From: Clostridia bacterium
Lineage (GTDB): Bacteria; Bacillota; Clostridia; Oscillospirales; CAG-272
Assembly: GCA_017472695.1 (NCBI GenBank)
Contig: JAFUOQ010000013.1
Coordinates: forward strand, 1-64,000
Direction: 5' to 3'
DNA length: 64,000 nucleotides
Made by a program: the position numbers and the translations under genes. Positions 42,400 to 50,300 of this stretch are shown one piece after another. Below the pieces are notes generated by a model. That model was not told the origin of the DNA. It made no database searches and saw nothing but the letters and a program-made list of their open reading frames with translations. The first letter of the stretch is position 1, and each line of letters begins with the position of its first letter.

Positions 42400-44823
42400 A
42401 TGAATCAAATTTTTTCAAAAGAAACAGTTAAGGATGCGCTTTCCTTAAAGCTCTCAAGATACTTTGGAGTGAATCCAGAGGATGCAAATAAGGATCAAAT
42501 ATATAAGGCTACAATCCTTACTGTAAAAGATATTTTAACTCAAAAAAGATCTTCATTTAAGCATAAGGTGAAGAAGGAGAAGGCAAAGAAGATTTATTAT
42601 CTTTGCATGGAATTTTTGATCGGTCGTTCGCTTAAAAACAATTTAAGAAATCTAGGAATTGCTGATTATTATGCTGAGGTTTTAAAGGATTACGGCTTTG
42701 ATATTGATGAAATATATGAGATGGAGCCAGATCCAGGTCTTGGAAATGGTGGTCTTGGTCGTTTAGCGGCTTGCTTTATGGACTCTTTGACTTCATTAAA
42801 CTATCCAGGTGACGGATTTTCCATCCTGTATGAATATGGTCTTTTTAAGCAAAAGATCATTGACGGTAACCAAGTAGAGTTGCCTGACACTTGGCTCCCA
42901 GGTGGTGAAGAATGGTTAGTTCCAAGAACAGATAAGAAGTTTTCTATTCGCTTTGGTGGACAAATCAAGGAAGAATGGGAAAATGATAAGCTAGTTGTTA
43001 AGTATGAGAATTATGAAGAGGTAGAGGCTGTTCCATATGATATGATGATTTCTGGCGCAGGAAATGCGGTAAACAGACTTCGTCTATGGAAGGCTCATGA
43101 TATTACAAACTTCAATATGAGTCTTTTCTCACAAGGACAATATGTAAAGGCAATTCAACAAACAAGCAATGCTGAAGTAATTTCAAAGGTGCTTTATCCT
43201 TCTGATGAGCATACAGAGGGTAAGCTTTTGCGTCTTACACAGCAATATTTCTTGGTTTCTGCTTCACTTCAAAGCATAATTAGCGACCATATTGCTGCAT
43301 ACGGCTCAATGAACGAGTTTGCTGACAAGGTTGCTATTCACATCAATGATACTCACCCAGCGCTTTGCGTGCCTGAGCTTATGAGAATTTTGATGGATGT
43401 ATATAATTATACTTGGGATAATGCTTGGTATACAGTAACTAAAACTATTTCTTATACTAACCATACAGTTATGCCAGAGGCTCTTGAATGCTGGAATGAG
43501 GACTTATTTAGCTTTAAGTTACCTAGAATCCATTCTATTGTTAAGGAAATTAACCGTCGCTTCTGTGCAGATTTATGGAACGCATACCCAGGAGATTGGG
43601 GCAAGATTTCAAGAATGGCTATTATTGGTCACTCACAAGTAAGAATGGCTAATTTGAGCGTTGTTGGCTCTCACACTGTTAATGGTGTATCTGCACTTCA
43701 CTCTGACATCCTTAAAAAGACTGTTTTCCACGATTTTTATAAATATACACCACATAAATTTACTAATGTAACAAATGGTATTGCTCATAGAAGATGGCTT
43801 TGCTATTCAAATCCAGAGCTTTCCGATTTGATTGCTGATTGTATTGGTGATGGATATGTTACAAATCCTTGTGAGCTTGAAAACCTACTAAAGTATGTCG
43901 ATGACAAGACTGTTATTAGCAAGCTTCATGAAATCAAGGAAAATAATAAGGTTAAGCTATCCAAATATGTATTCAATAAAACTGGTTACTCGCTTGATAC
44001 ATCATCTGTTTTTGATGTTCAGGTTAAGAGAATGCACGAATATAAGCGTCAGCTTTTGAACGCATTAAAGATTATCGCATACTATAACGATATCGAGGAG
44101 CATCCTGAAAGAGAGGTTACAAAGAAAACCTTTATTTTCGGTGGTAAAGCAGCTCCTGGTTACTATATGGCAAAGGATATCATTAAGCTTATTTGGAATC
44201 TTGGCGAGGATATCAGAAAGAATCCAAGAGTTAAGGATAAATTATCCGTTGTTTATCTTGAGGACTACAATGTAAGTACTGCAGAGGTTTTGATGCCTGC
44301 ATCTGAAATCAGTGAGCAAATTTCTCTCGCTGGTAAAGAGGCAAGTGGTACTGGTTGTATGAAGTTTATGATGAATGGTGCTTTGACAATTGGTACACTT
44401 GATGGTGCTAACGTTGAGATGAAGGATGCTGTAGGCGATGAAAACATCTACATTTTCGGTCTTACTGCAAAAGAGGTTGATGAGCTTTGGGAAAAGGGCT
44501 ATCGTTCAATTGATTTCTATAACAATAGTGTTAGAATTAAAAAGGCTATTGACCGCTTAAATAAGGGCTTTAACGGTGTTTCTTTTGCTAATATCGCGAA
44601 CTATTTAATTGGTGGCTTGGGTGGAGTTGCAGACCCATATATGTGTCTTGCTGACTTTGACTCATACTATATCAAGGCAGAGGAAATATTTAAAGCATAT
44701 AACAATAAAGATCAATGGGGTAAAATGTCACTTGTTAATATTGCTAAATCAGGCTTCTTTGCGGCTGACCGTAGCATAAAGGAGTATTCTGATAAAATTT
44801 GGCACTTAACAAGCGTAAAATAA
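42400..44823 (+). CDS. glgP: Glycogen/maltodextrin phosphorylase
   Basis: A pyridoxal-phosphate enzyme that releases glucose 1-phosphate from alpha-1,4-glucan ends. 807 residues, normal length for GT35. Seen: YYLCMEFLIGRSL, EPDPGLGNGGLGRLAACFMDSL, HINDTHPAL, VTNGIAHRRWL, QVKRMHEYKRQLLN, and the cofactor site EASGTGCMKFMMNGALTIGT with the lysine near 654. The Thr-Gly-Cys version of the usual GTSNMK/GTGNMK stretch is a small variation. An AAGAGGAGA ribosome site follows hairpin 2. Degradation is thus encoded in the same operon as synthesis. Confidence 0.96.
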   Translation: MNQIFSKETVKDALSLKLSRYFGVNPEDANKDQIYKATILTVKDILTQKRSSFKHKVKKEKAKKIYYLCMEFLIGRSLKNNLRNLGIADYYAEVLKDYGFDIDEIYEMEPDPGLGNGGLGRLAACFMDSLTSLNYPGDGFSILYEYGLFKQKIIDGNQVELPDTWLPGGEEWLVPRTDKKFSIRFGGQIKEEWENDKLVVKYENYEEVEAVPYDMMISGAGNAVNRLRLWKAHDITNFNMSLFSQGQYVKAIQQTSNAEVISKVLYPSDEHTEGKLLRLTQQYFLVSASLQSIISDHIAAYGSMNEFADKVAIHINDTHPALCVPELMRILMDVYNYTWDNAWYTVTKTISYTNHTVMPEALECWNEDLFSFKLPRIHSIVKEINRRFCADLWNAYPGDWGKISRMAIIGHSQVRMANLSVVGSHTVNGVSALHSDILKKTVFHDFYKYTPHKFTNVTNGIAHRRWLCYSNPELSDLIADCIGDGYVTNPCELENLLKYVDDKTVISKLHEIKENNKVKLSKYVFNKTGYSLDTSSVFDVQVKRMHEYKRQLLNALKIIAYYNDIEEHPEREVTKKTFIFGGKAAPGYYMAKDIIKLIWNLGEDIRKNPRVKDKLSVVYLEDYNVSTAEVLMPASEISEQISLAGKEASGTGCMKFMMNGALTIGTLDGANVEMKDAVGDENIYIFGLTAKEVDELWEKGYRSIDFYNNSVRIKKAIDRLNKGFNGVSFANIANYLIGGLGGVADPYMCLADFDSYYIKAEEIFKAYNNKDQWGKMSLVNIAKSGFFAADRSIKEYSDKIWHLTSVK

Positions 44824-44826
44824 TTA

Positions 44827-46734
44827 ATGAAATTTTATGAAAAAAAGTTTATTCAAAATAAAAATGTTTCGTCCTTTGGCGCTTTTTCACATGATAAAAT
44901 AGTTGATTTTAATGTTCTTATTCCAAGAAGATGTGGTGCAACAGCTGTATCCATGCATCTTTTTGGAGAAGGACTTGAAAATCACAAATATATGAAATTT
45001 GACTTCCTTTGGACATCTATTCAAGGTGATAAAGACATATATACTTGTCAAATTGATATGTCAAAAATAGGCGTTGGCTTGTACTATTATAAGTATGAGA
45101 TAGTGTCAAGCGAATCATTTTTCATTGGTGAAGGCTATAAGGTGAACGAATTAACAAAAATAGAGAATAATGACGGCTTGATTCAGTTAACTGTGTTTAA
45201 GGAAGAGAGCAATTGTGCAAAATGGATGCACGGTGGAATTATGTATCATATTTTTGTTGATAGATTTAATAAAAGTGGTAAGTGCAAGCCTAAAAAGAAC
45301 GTCGTTATGAACGATGATTGGTATAATGGCGTGCCACAATTTGCCAATGTACCTGGTGGCTACGTTGAAAACAATATGTTTTTCGGTGGAGATTTGTATG
45401 GTATTATCGAAAAGCTTGATTATATTGAAAGCTTAGGTGTTACTTGCTTATATTTGAGCCCAATTTTTGATGCGTATTCTAACCACAAATATGACACAGG
45501 CGACTATATGTCTGTTGACTCAATGTTTGGTTCGGAAAAGGCTCTTGAGGAGCTTATAAAGGAAACCAAAAAGCGTGGTATGCACATCATTTTTGATGGC
45601 GTTTTTAACCACACAGGCTCAGATAGTATATACTTTAATAAAGAAGGAAACTATTCCTCGATTGGCGCATATCAGTCAAAGGAATCTCCATATTACAGCT
45701 GGTACAATTTTAGAAAATTCCCTGATGACTATGAATGCTGGTGGAATGTAAAAATACTACCTCGCGTTGATAGCAATAATCCCGATTATAAAAAATTCAT
45801 ATTAGGCGACGGTGGTGTTATCGAAAAATGGATGAAAAAGGGAATAGATGGCTTTAGGCTTGATGTTGCAGACGAATTAAGTGATGATTTCTTAAAAACT
45901 CTTAATAAAAAGCTTAAATCTGTTAATCCAGATGGTATAGTTTATGGAGAGGTTTGGGAGGATGCATCTAACAAAATAGCTTATGATAAAAGAAAAAAAT
46001 ATTTCCTTGGTAATGAGCTTGATTCTGTTATGAACTATCCATTTAGAGAAGCTATCATTGATTACATTAAGTATGGAAATTACGAGCGCTTTTATAGTAT
46101 CTGTAAAATGCTTTCATCTCACTATCCTAAGCATAATGCAGATCTTCTTATGAATTTGCTTGGCACGCACGATACAGAGCGAATTTTGACAGTTTTAGGC
46201 ACTGACAGAGTAGATGGATATACCAACGCAGAACTCTCTCAAAAAAAGATGTCAAACGCTGAATATAAAAAAGCCAAAGAACTTTTGATGTTAGCTTACG
46301 CAATAGTTGCAACAGTGCCTGGTGTTCCTTGTATTTATTATGGTGACGAGGTTGGTATGCAAGGCTATCGCGATCCATTCAACCGTTTGCCGTTCCCTTG
46401 GGGAAAGGAAGATACTGAAATTTTAGAATTTTATCAAAAAATAGGTAAAATTAGAAGGCACGAACGTGTTTTTAAGGGTGGACTATTCAAGCTAATTGAA
46501 TGTGATTCTAATATACTTGCGTTTGCGAGATATAATGATGAAGAATTTACAGTAACACTTGTAAACAGAAGCACAGAAAAATACGCCTTTGAATCAAATA
46601 TCCCACTAAAGAGCTGTGAAACCAATCGCAAGATTAATGTTTTAAAGCCTTTAAGCGCCTATATTTTAAAAGGAAAAGGCGACATTGAGGACTTGGAGCT
46701 AGATTTTTATAAAGACATAAAAAAGGGCGAATAA
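44827..46734 (+). CDS. GH13 alpha-glucan hydrolase (neopullulanase/alpha-amylase type)
   Basis: A 635-residue glycoside hydrolase. About 130 N-terminal residues look like a starch-associated beta domain, then the barrel with GIMYHIFVDRFNKSG, FDGVFNHTG, the nucleophile Asp near 346 (GFRLDVAD), acid/base Glu (YGEVWED) and GTHDTER. PGVPCIYYGDEVGM is typical of neopullulanase and maltogenic amylases. No signal peptide, so it acts inside the cell, probably on glycogen or dextrins left by GlgP. It starts three bases after glgP without a strong ribosome site. Exact linkage specificity cannot be told. Confidence 0.88.
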   Translation: MKFYEKKFIQNKNVSSFGAFSHDKIVDFNVLIPRRCGATAVSMHLFGEGLENHKYMKFDFLWTSIQGDKDIYTCQIDMSKIGVGLYYYKYEIVSSESFFIGEGYKVNELTKIENNDGLIQLTVFKEESNCAKWMHGGIMYHIFVDRFNKSGKCKPKKNVVMNDDWYNGVPQFANVPGGYVENNMFFGGDLYGIIEKLDYIESLGVTCLYLSPIFDAYSNHKYDTGDYMSVDSMFGSEKALEELIKETKKRGMHIIFDGVFNHTGSDSIYFNKEGNYSSIGAYQSKESPYYSWYNFRKFPDDYECWWNVKILPRVDSNNPDYKKFILGDGGVIEKWMKKGIDGFRLDVADELSDDFLKTLNKKLKSVNPDGIVYGEVWEDASNKIAYDKRKKYFLGNELDSVMNYPFREAIIDYIKYGNYERFYSICKMLSSHYPKHNADLLMNLLGTHDTERILTVLGTDRVDGYTNAELSQKKMSNAEYKKAKELLMLAYAIVATVPGVPCIYYGDEVGMQGYRDPFNRLPFPWGKEDTEILEFYQKIGKIRRHERVFKGGLFKLIECDSNILAFARYNDEEFTVTLVNRSTEKYAFESNIPLKSCETNRKINVLKPLSAYILKGKGDIEDLELDFYKDIKKGE

Positions 46735-46746
46735 TTCGTCCTTTTT
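46721..46746 (+). terminator. Intrinsic terminator of the glycogen operon
   Basis: AAAAGGGCGAA and TTCGTCCTTTT (one G-T pair) with a TAA loop that contains the stop region, followed by T residues. Confidence 0.8.
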
Positions 46747-46797
46747 GTATTTTTAAAAAAATTGCTAATTTATATAGAAAATAATTATAAAAAATTA

Positions 46798-46826
46798 TAG
46801 ACTTTTTAATTTCTGCGTGTTATAAT
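46798..46826 (+). promoter_or_regulatory. Promoter of gltX-glnS
   Basis: TAGACT (46798-46803), 17-bp spacer, TATAAT (46821-46826). The -35 is a weak match. Confidence 0.5.
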
Positions 46827-46854
46827 AATTTAAATATAAATTTTGAGGTATAAT

Positions 46855-48540
46855 ATGGATTATAATTATCTTGCAGAGTTACTTTTTCCTAACATTACTG
46901 AAAGTCCTTCGGATGTAGAGGCAAAATACCCACCACGTAGTTTGCCTGAGGGCGCAAAGGTAACAAGATTTGCACCAAGCCCAACAGGCTTTGTACATTT
47001 TGGCGGACTCTTTCCATCAACAGTTGGAGAAAGATTAGCTCACCAATCTGGTGGAGTATTTTATCTTAGAATAGAGGACACCGATGCTAAGCGCGAGGTA
47101 GAAGGCGCTGCCGAGGGACTTATTAAAACACTTGCTAAATATGGAATTAATTTTGACGAGGGTGCTATTCTTGACGAGAATGGTGAAATCAGCGACAAAG
47201 GCGCTTATGGTCCTTATAAGCAAAGCCTTCGTGGACCTATTTATCAAGTTTATGCTAAACAGCTAGTTCGTGAAGGAAAGGCTTATCCTTGCTTTACAAC
47301 TGAAGAGGAGCTTGATGAGCTTCAAGCTGTTAACAAAAAAGAAGAAATAAAAAACACTGATTGGCTTGTTCAGGCTGAAGCAAAGCGTGCAGCAATGTTA
47401 GCGGGTCGTAACTTTACTATAAAAGAGGTAGAGGAACACTTAAAGGCAGGACATCCTTTTGTTTTAAGAATTCTTGCAAACGGTGACCCTGAAAGAAAAA
47501 TTAAGTTTACTGATCTTGTAAAGGGCGCTCTTGAAATACCTGAAAATGACGAGGACTTTGTGCTTTTAAAGTCTGATGGAATTCCAACATATCACTTTGC
47601 ACACGCAGTTGATGACCATTTAATGGGCACAACTCATGTTATTCGTGGCGAGGAATGGTTACCAAGCCTTGCGAAGCACATTCAGCTATTTTCTTATCTC
47701 AGCTTTAAGCTTCCAAAATATATGCATATTGCACAAATTATGCGTATTGACGAAAATGGCAACAAGAAAAAGCTTTCTAAGCGTGATATGGGCGCGAATA
47801 TGGATGATTATACATCTATGGGCTACTGTCCAGAGGCTGTTTGTGAGTATATTATGACACTCCTTAACTCAAACTATGAGGAGTGGCATATGCAAAACGC
47901 GGACAAGCCATATACAAGCTTCCCATTCAATATTAAGAAAATGTCAATCTCTGGCTGTCTTTTCGATTTTGCAAAGCTAAACGACGTTTCAAAGAACGTT
48001 ATTTCAAGAATGACAGCAGAAGAGGTTTATAACCTTTCAAGCGAGTGGGCAAAGGAGTTCGACCCTGAACTATACGCAGAAATGTCAGCTAATTATGAAT
48101 ATACAAAGGCGATTTTTGCAATCGGCAGAGGCGGAAAGAAGCCAAGAAAAGACCTTTCAGTTTGGAAGGACGTAAGAGACTATGTTGATTTATTCTTTGA
48201 TAATCTCTTTGAAATTAAGGATTCTTACCCTGAAAACTTTACAAAAGCAGATATAAAGCTCACACTTGAGGAATTTGCAAAAACCTTCAATATAAATGAC
48301 GATACAAATACTTGGTTTGAAAAAATCAAGGATATTGCTGATATGCTCGGATTTGCTTCTGATATGAAGGCTTATAAGCAAAATCCAGAGGCTTACAAGG
48401 GCAACGTATCCGATATTAGTATGTTTATTCGTCTTGCTGTAACAGGTAAGCTAAATTCCCCTGATATGTATAGTGTAATGCAGATTTTGGGATACGATAG
48501 AGTTATAAATCGTGTAAATGAAATGATAAAGGTGTTATAA
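46855..48540 (+). CDS. gltX: Glutamyl-tRNA synthetase, long clostridial form
   Basis: Charges tRNA-Glu. Class I synthetase, 561 residues, longer than the usual 460-500, as in a group of clostridial GltX proteins. The nucleotide motif reads PSPTGFVHFGG, where HIGG or HIGH is usual, and the second motif is KKLSKRD. RIEDTDAKRE and GPYKQS are typical. The ATG at 46855 is preceded by TTGAGG; a TTG at 46843 in the same frame lacks a ribosome site. It is co-transcribed with glnS. Confidence 0.93.
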   Translation: MDYNYLAELLFPNITESPSDVEAKYPPRSLPEGAKVTRFAPSPTGFVHFGGLFPSTVGERLAHQSGGVFYLRIEDTDAKREVEGAAEGLIKTLAKYGINFDEGAILDENGEISDKGAYGPYKQSLRGPIYQVYAKQLVREGKAYPCFTTEEELDELQAVNKKEEIKNTDWLVQAEAKRAAMLAGRNFTIKEVEEHLKAGHPFVLRILANGDPERKIKFTDLVKGALEIPENDEDFVLLKSDGIPTYHFAHAVDDHLMGTTHVIRGEEWLPSLAKHIQLFSYLSFKLPKYMHIAQIMRIDENGNKKKLSKRDMGANMDDYTSMGYCPEAVCEYIMTLLNSNYEEWHMQNADKPYTSFPFNIKKMSISGCLFDFAKLNDVSKNVISRMTAEEVYNLSSEWAKEFDPELYAEMSANYEYTKAIFAIGRGGKKPRKDLSVWKDVRDYVDLFFDNLFEIKDSYPENFTKADIKLTLEEFAKTFNINDDTNTWFEKIKDIADMLGFASDMKAYKQNPEAYKGNVSDISMFIRLAVTGKLNSPDMYSVMQILGYDRVINRVNEMIKVL

Positions 48541-48542
48541 CA

Positions 48543-50195
48543 ATGGAAGAAATGAATTCAAATTTTATACATGATATAATCGATGAAGATTTAGCAAATG
48601 GCTTCTCAAGGAAAATTCATACTCGTTTTCCTCCTGAGCCTAATGGCTATCTTCATATTGGTAGTGCTAAGGCCATTTGGATTAACTCTCAAACCGCTAA
48701 AAAGTACGGTGGCGAGTTCAATTTAAGATATGACGATACCAACCCATCTAAAGAAGATACAGAGTACGTTGAAAGCATTCTTGAGGACTTAACATGGCTT
48801 GGCGCTACACCTACTGGTGGTATTTACTACGGCTCTGACTATTTTGACAAGTGCTATGAGTATGCAGTAAAGCTAATTAAGGACGGCAAGGCATACGTTT
48901 GTGACCTTTCTGCTGATGAAATGAAGGAGTATAGAGGTACACTTACCGAGCCTGGAAAAAACAGCCCATATAGAGATAGAAGCATTGAGGAAAACCTTGA
49001 TTTGTTCGAAAGAATGAAGAACGGAGAATTCCCAGATGGCGCAAAGACCTTAAGAGCTAAAATTGATATGGCTTCTCCTAATATCAATATGAGAGACCCT
49101 GCAATTTATAGAATTTTAAGAGCACATCACCATCGTCAAGGCGATAAATGGTGCATTTATCCACTTTACGACTATGCTCATCCAATCCAAGACGCAATTG
49201 AGGGAATTACTCACTCGCTTTGCTCACTTGAGTTTGAAAACCATCGTCCACTTTATGAGTGGGTGGTTGACAATATCGGCTTTGAAAATAAGCCAAAGCA
49301 AAGAGAATTTGCGCGTCTCAACGTTACTTACACAGTAATGAGTAAAAGATATTTAAGATACCTTGTTGAAAACAATATGGTTGACGGATGGGACGATCCA
49401 AGAATGCCAACCCTTTGCGGACTTCGTAGACGTGGCTATACACCAGCATCAATTATCGACTTTGTTAGCCGTGCAGGCGTTGCAAAGGCTTATAGTATCG
49501 TTGATATTGAGCTTTTAGAGCACTGTATAAGAGAAGAGCTTAATATGACTGCGCAAAGAAGAATTTGTGTGTCTAACCCAATCAAGCTTGTTATTACTAA
49601 CTACGATGAAAACAAGGTTGAATATTTTCCAGTTTCAAATAATCCTAACGACCCGGATTCAGGAACAAGAAACCTTGCATTTGCTCGTGAAATTTATATT
49701 GATAAGAGCGACTTTGAGGAGGTTCCACCACCAAAGTTCTTCCGTCTCAAGCCAGACGGCGAGGTTCGTTTGATGGGCGCTTACATTGTTAAATGTAATG
49801 AGATAGTTAAGGACGAAAACGGAGAAATTGTTGAAATCAGATGTACCGCCGACCTTGAAACTGGTAACGGTATGCCGGCTGATGGACGTAAGATTAAGGG
49901 CACAATTCACTGGTTAAGCAGCGAAAATGCTCAAAAGACAACTCTTATGTTATACGATAAGCTCTTCACAATTGATAATCTTGGCGATATGCCTGAGGGC
50001 AAAACCTATAACGATTACTTGAACCCAGAATCGCTCCAAAAGGTTGAAAACGCACTTGTTGAAAAGTGCCTTGACGATGCTGAACCTGGCGAAAAGTTCC
50101 AATTTGTAAGAAACGGCTACTATTGCAAGGACACCAAATATCCTAACACCTATAACCGTATAGTTGGACTTAAAGATAGTTATCCTAAAAAATAA
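48543..50195 (+). CDS. glnS: Glutaminyl-tRNA synthetase
   Basis: Directly charges tRNA-Gln; 550 residues. Seen: HTRFPPEPNGYLHIGSAKAIWIN (HIGH motif), RYDDTNPSKEDTEYV, the VMSKR form of the second motif, and the two-lobed beta-barrel anticodon-binding region after residue 330. Many Firmicutes lack GlnRS and make Gln-tRNA by amidation, so its presence is noteworthy but not rare in Clostridia. It starts two bases after gltX with an AAAGGTG ribosome site. Confidence 0.95.
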   Translation: MEEMNSNFIHDIIDEDLANGFSRKIHTRFPPEPNGYLHIGSAKAIWINSQTAKKYGGEFNLRYDDTNPSKEDTEYVESILEDLTWLGATPTGGIYYGSDYFDKCYEYAVKLIKDGKAYVCDLSADEMKEYRGTLTEPGKNSPYRDRSIEENLDLFERMKNGEFPDGAKTLRAKIDMASPNINMRDPAIYRILRAHHHRQGDKWCIYPLYDYAHPIQDAIEGITHSLCSLEFENHRPLYEWVVDNIGFENKPKQREFARLNVTYTVMSKRYLRYLVENNMVDGWDDPRMPTLCGLRRRGYTPASIIDFVSRAGVAKAYSIVDIELLEHCIREELNMTAQRRICVSNPIKLVITNYDENKVEYFPVSNNPNDPDSGTRNLAFAREIYIDKSDFEEVPPPKFFRLKPDGEVRLMGAYIVKCNEIVKDENGEIVEIRCTADLETGNGMPADGRKIKGTIHWLSSENAQKTTLMLYDKLFTIDNLGDMPEGKTYNDYLNPESLQKVENALVEKCLDDAEPGEKFQFVRNGYYCKDTKYPNTYNRIVGLKDSYPKK

Positions 50196-50235
50196 TTTAA
50201 AGCACACGTATTTTACGTGTGCTTTAAATTTTTCT
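50196..50235 (+). terminator. Intrinsic terminator after glnS
   Basis: A perfect 15-bp stem, TTTAAAGCACACGTA with TACGTGTGCTTTAAA, three-base loop and a T run. Confidence 0.9.
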
Positions 50236-50237
50236 AA

Positions 50238-50266
50238 TTGACTAAATAGTAAATATATGGTACAAT
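50238..50266 (+). promoter_or_regulatory. Promoter of the GH3 glucosidase gene
   Basis: TTGACT (50238-50243), 17-bp spacer, TACAAT (50261-50266). Confidence 0.65.
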
Positions 50267-50300
50267 AAATACGAAATATATATCTTTAGGGAGAAAAAAT

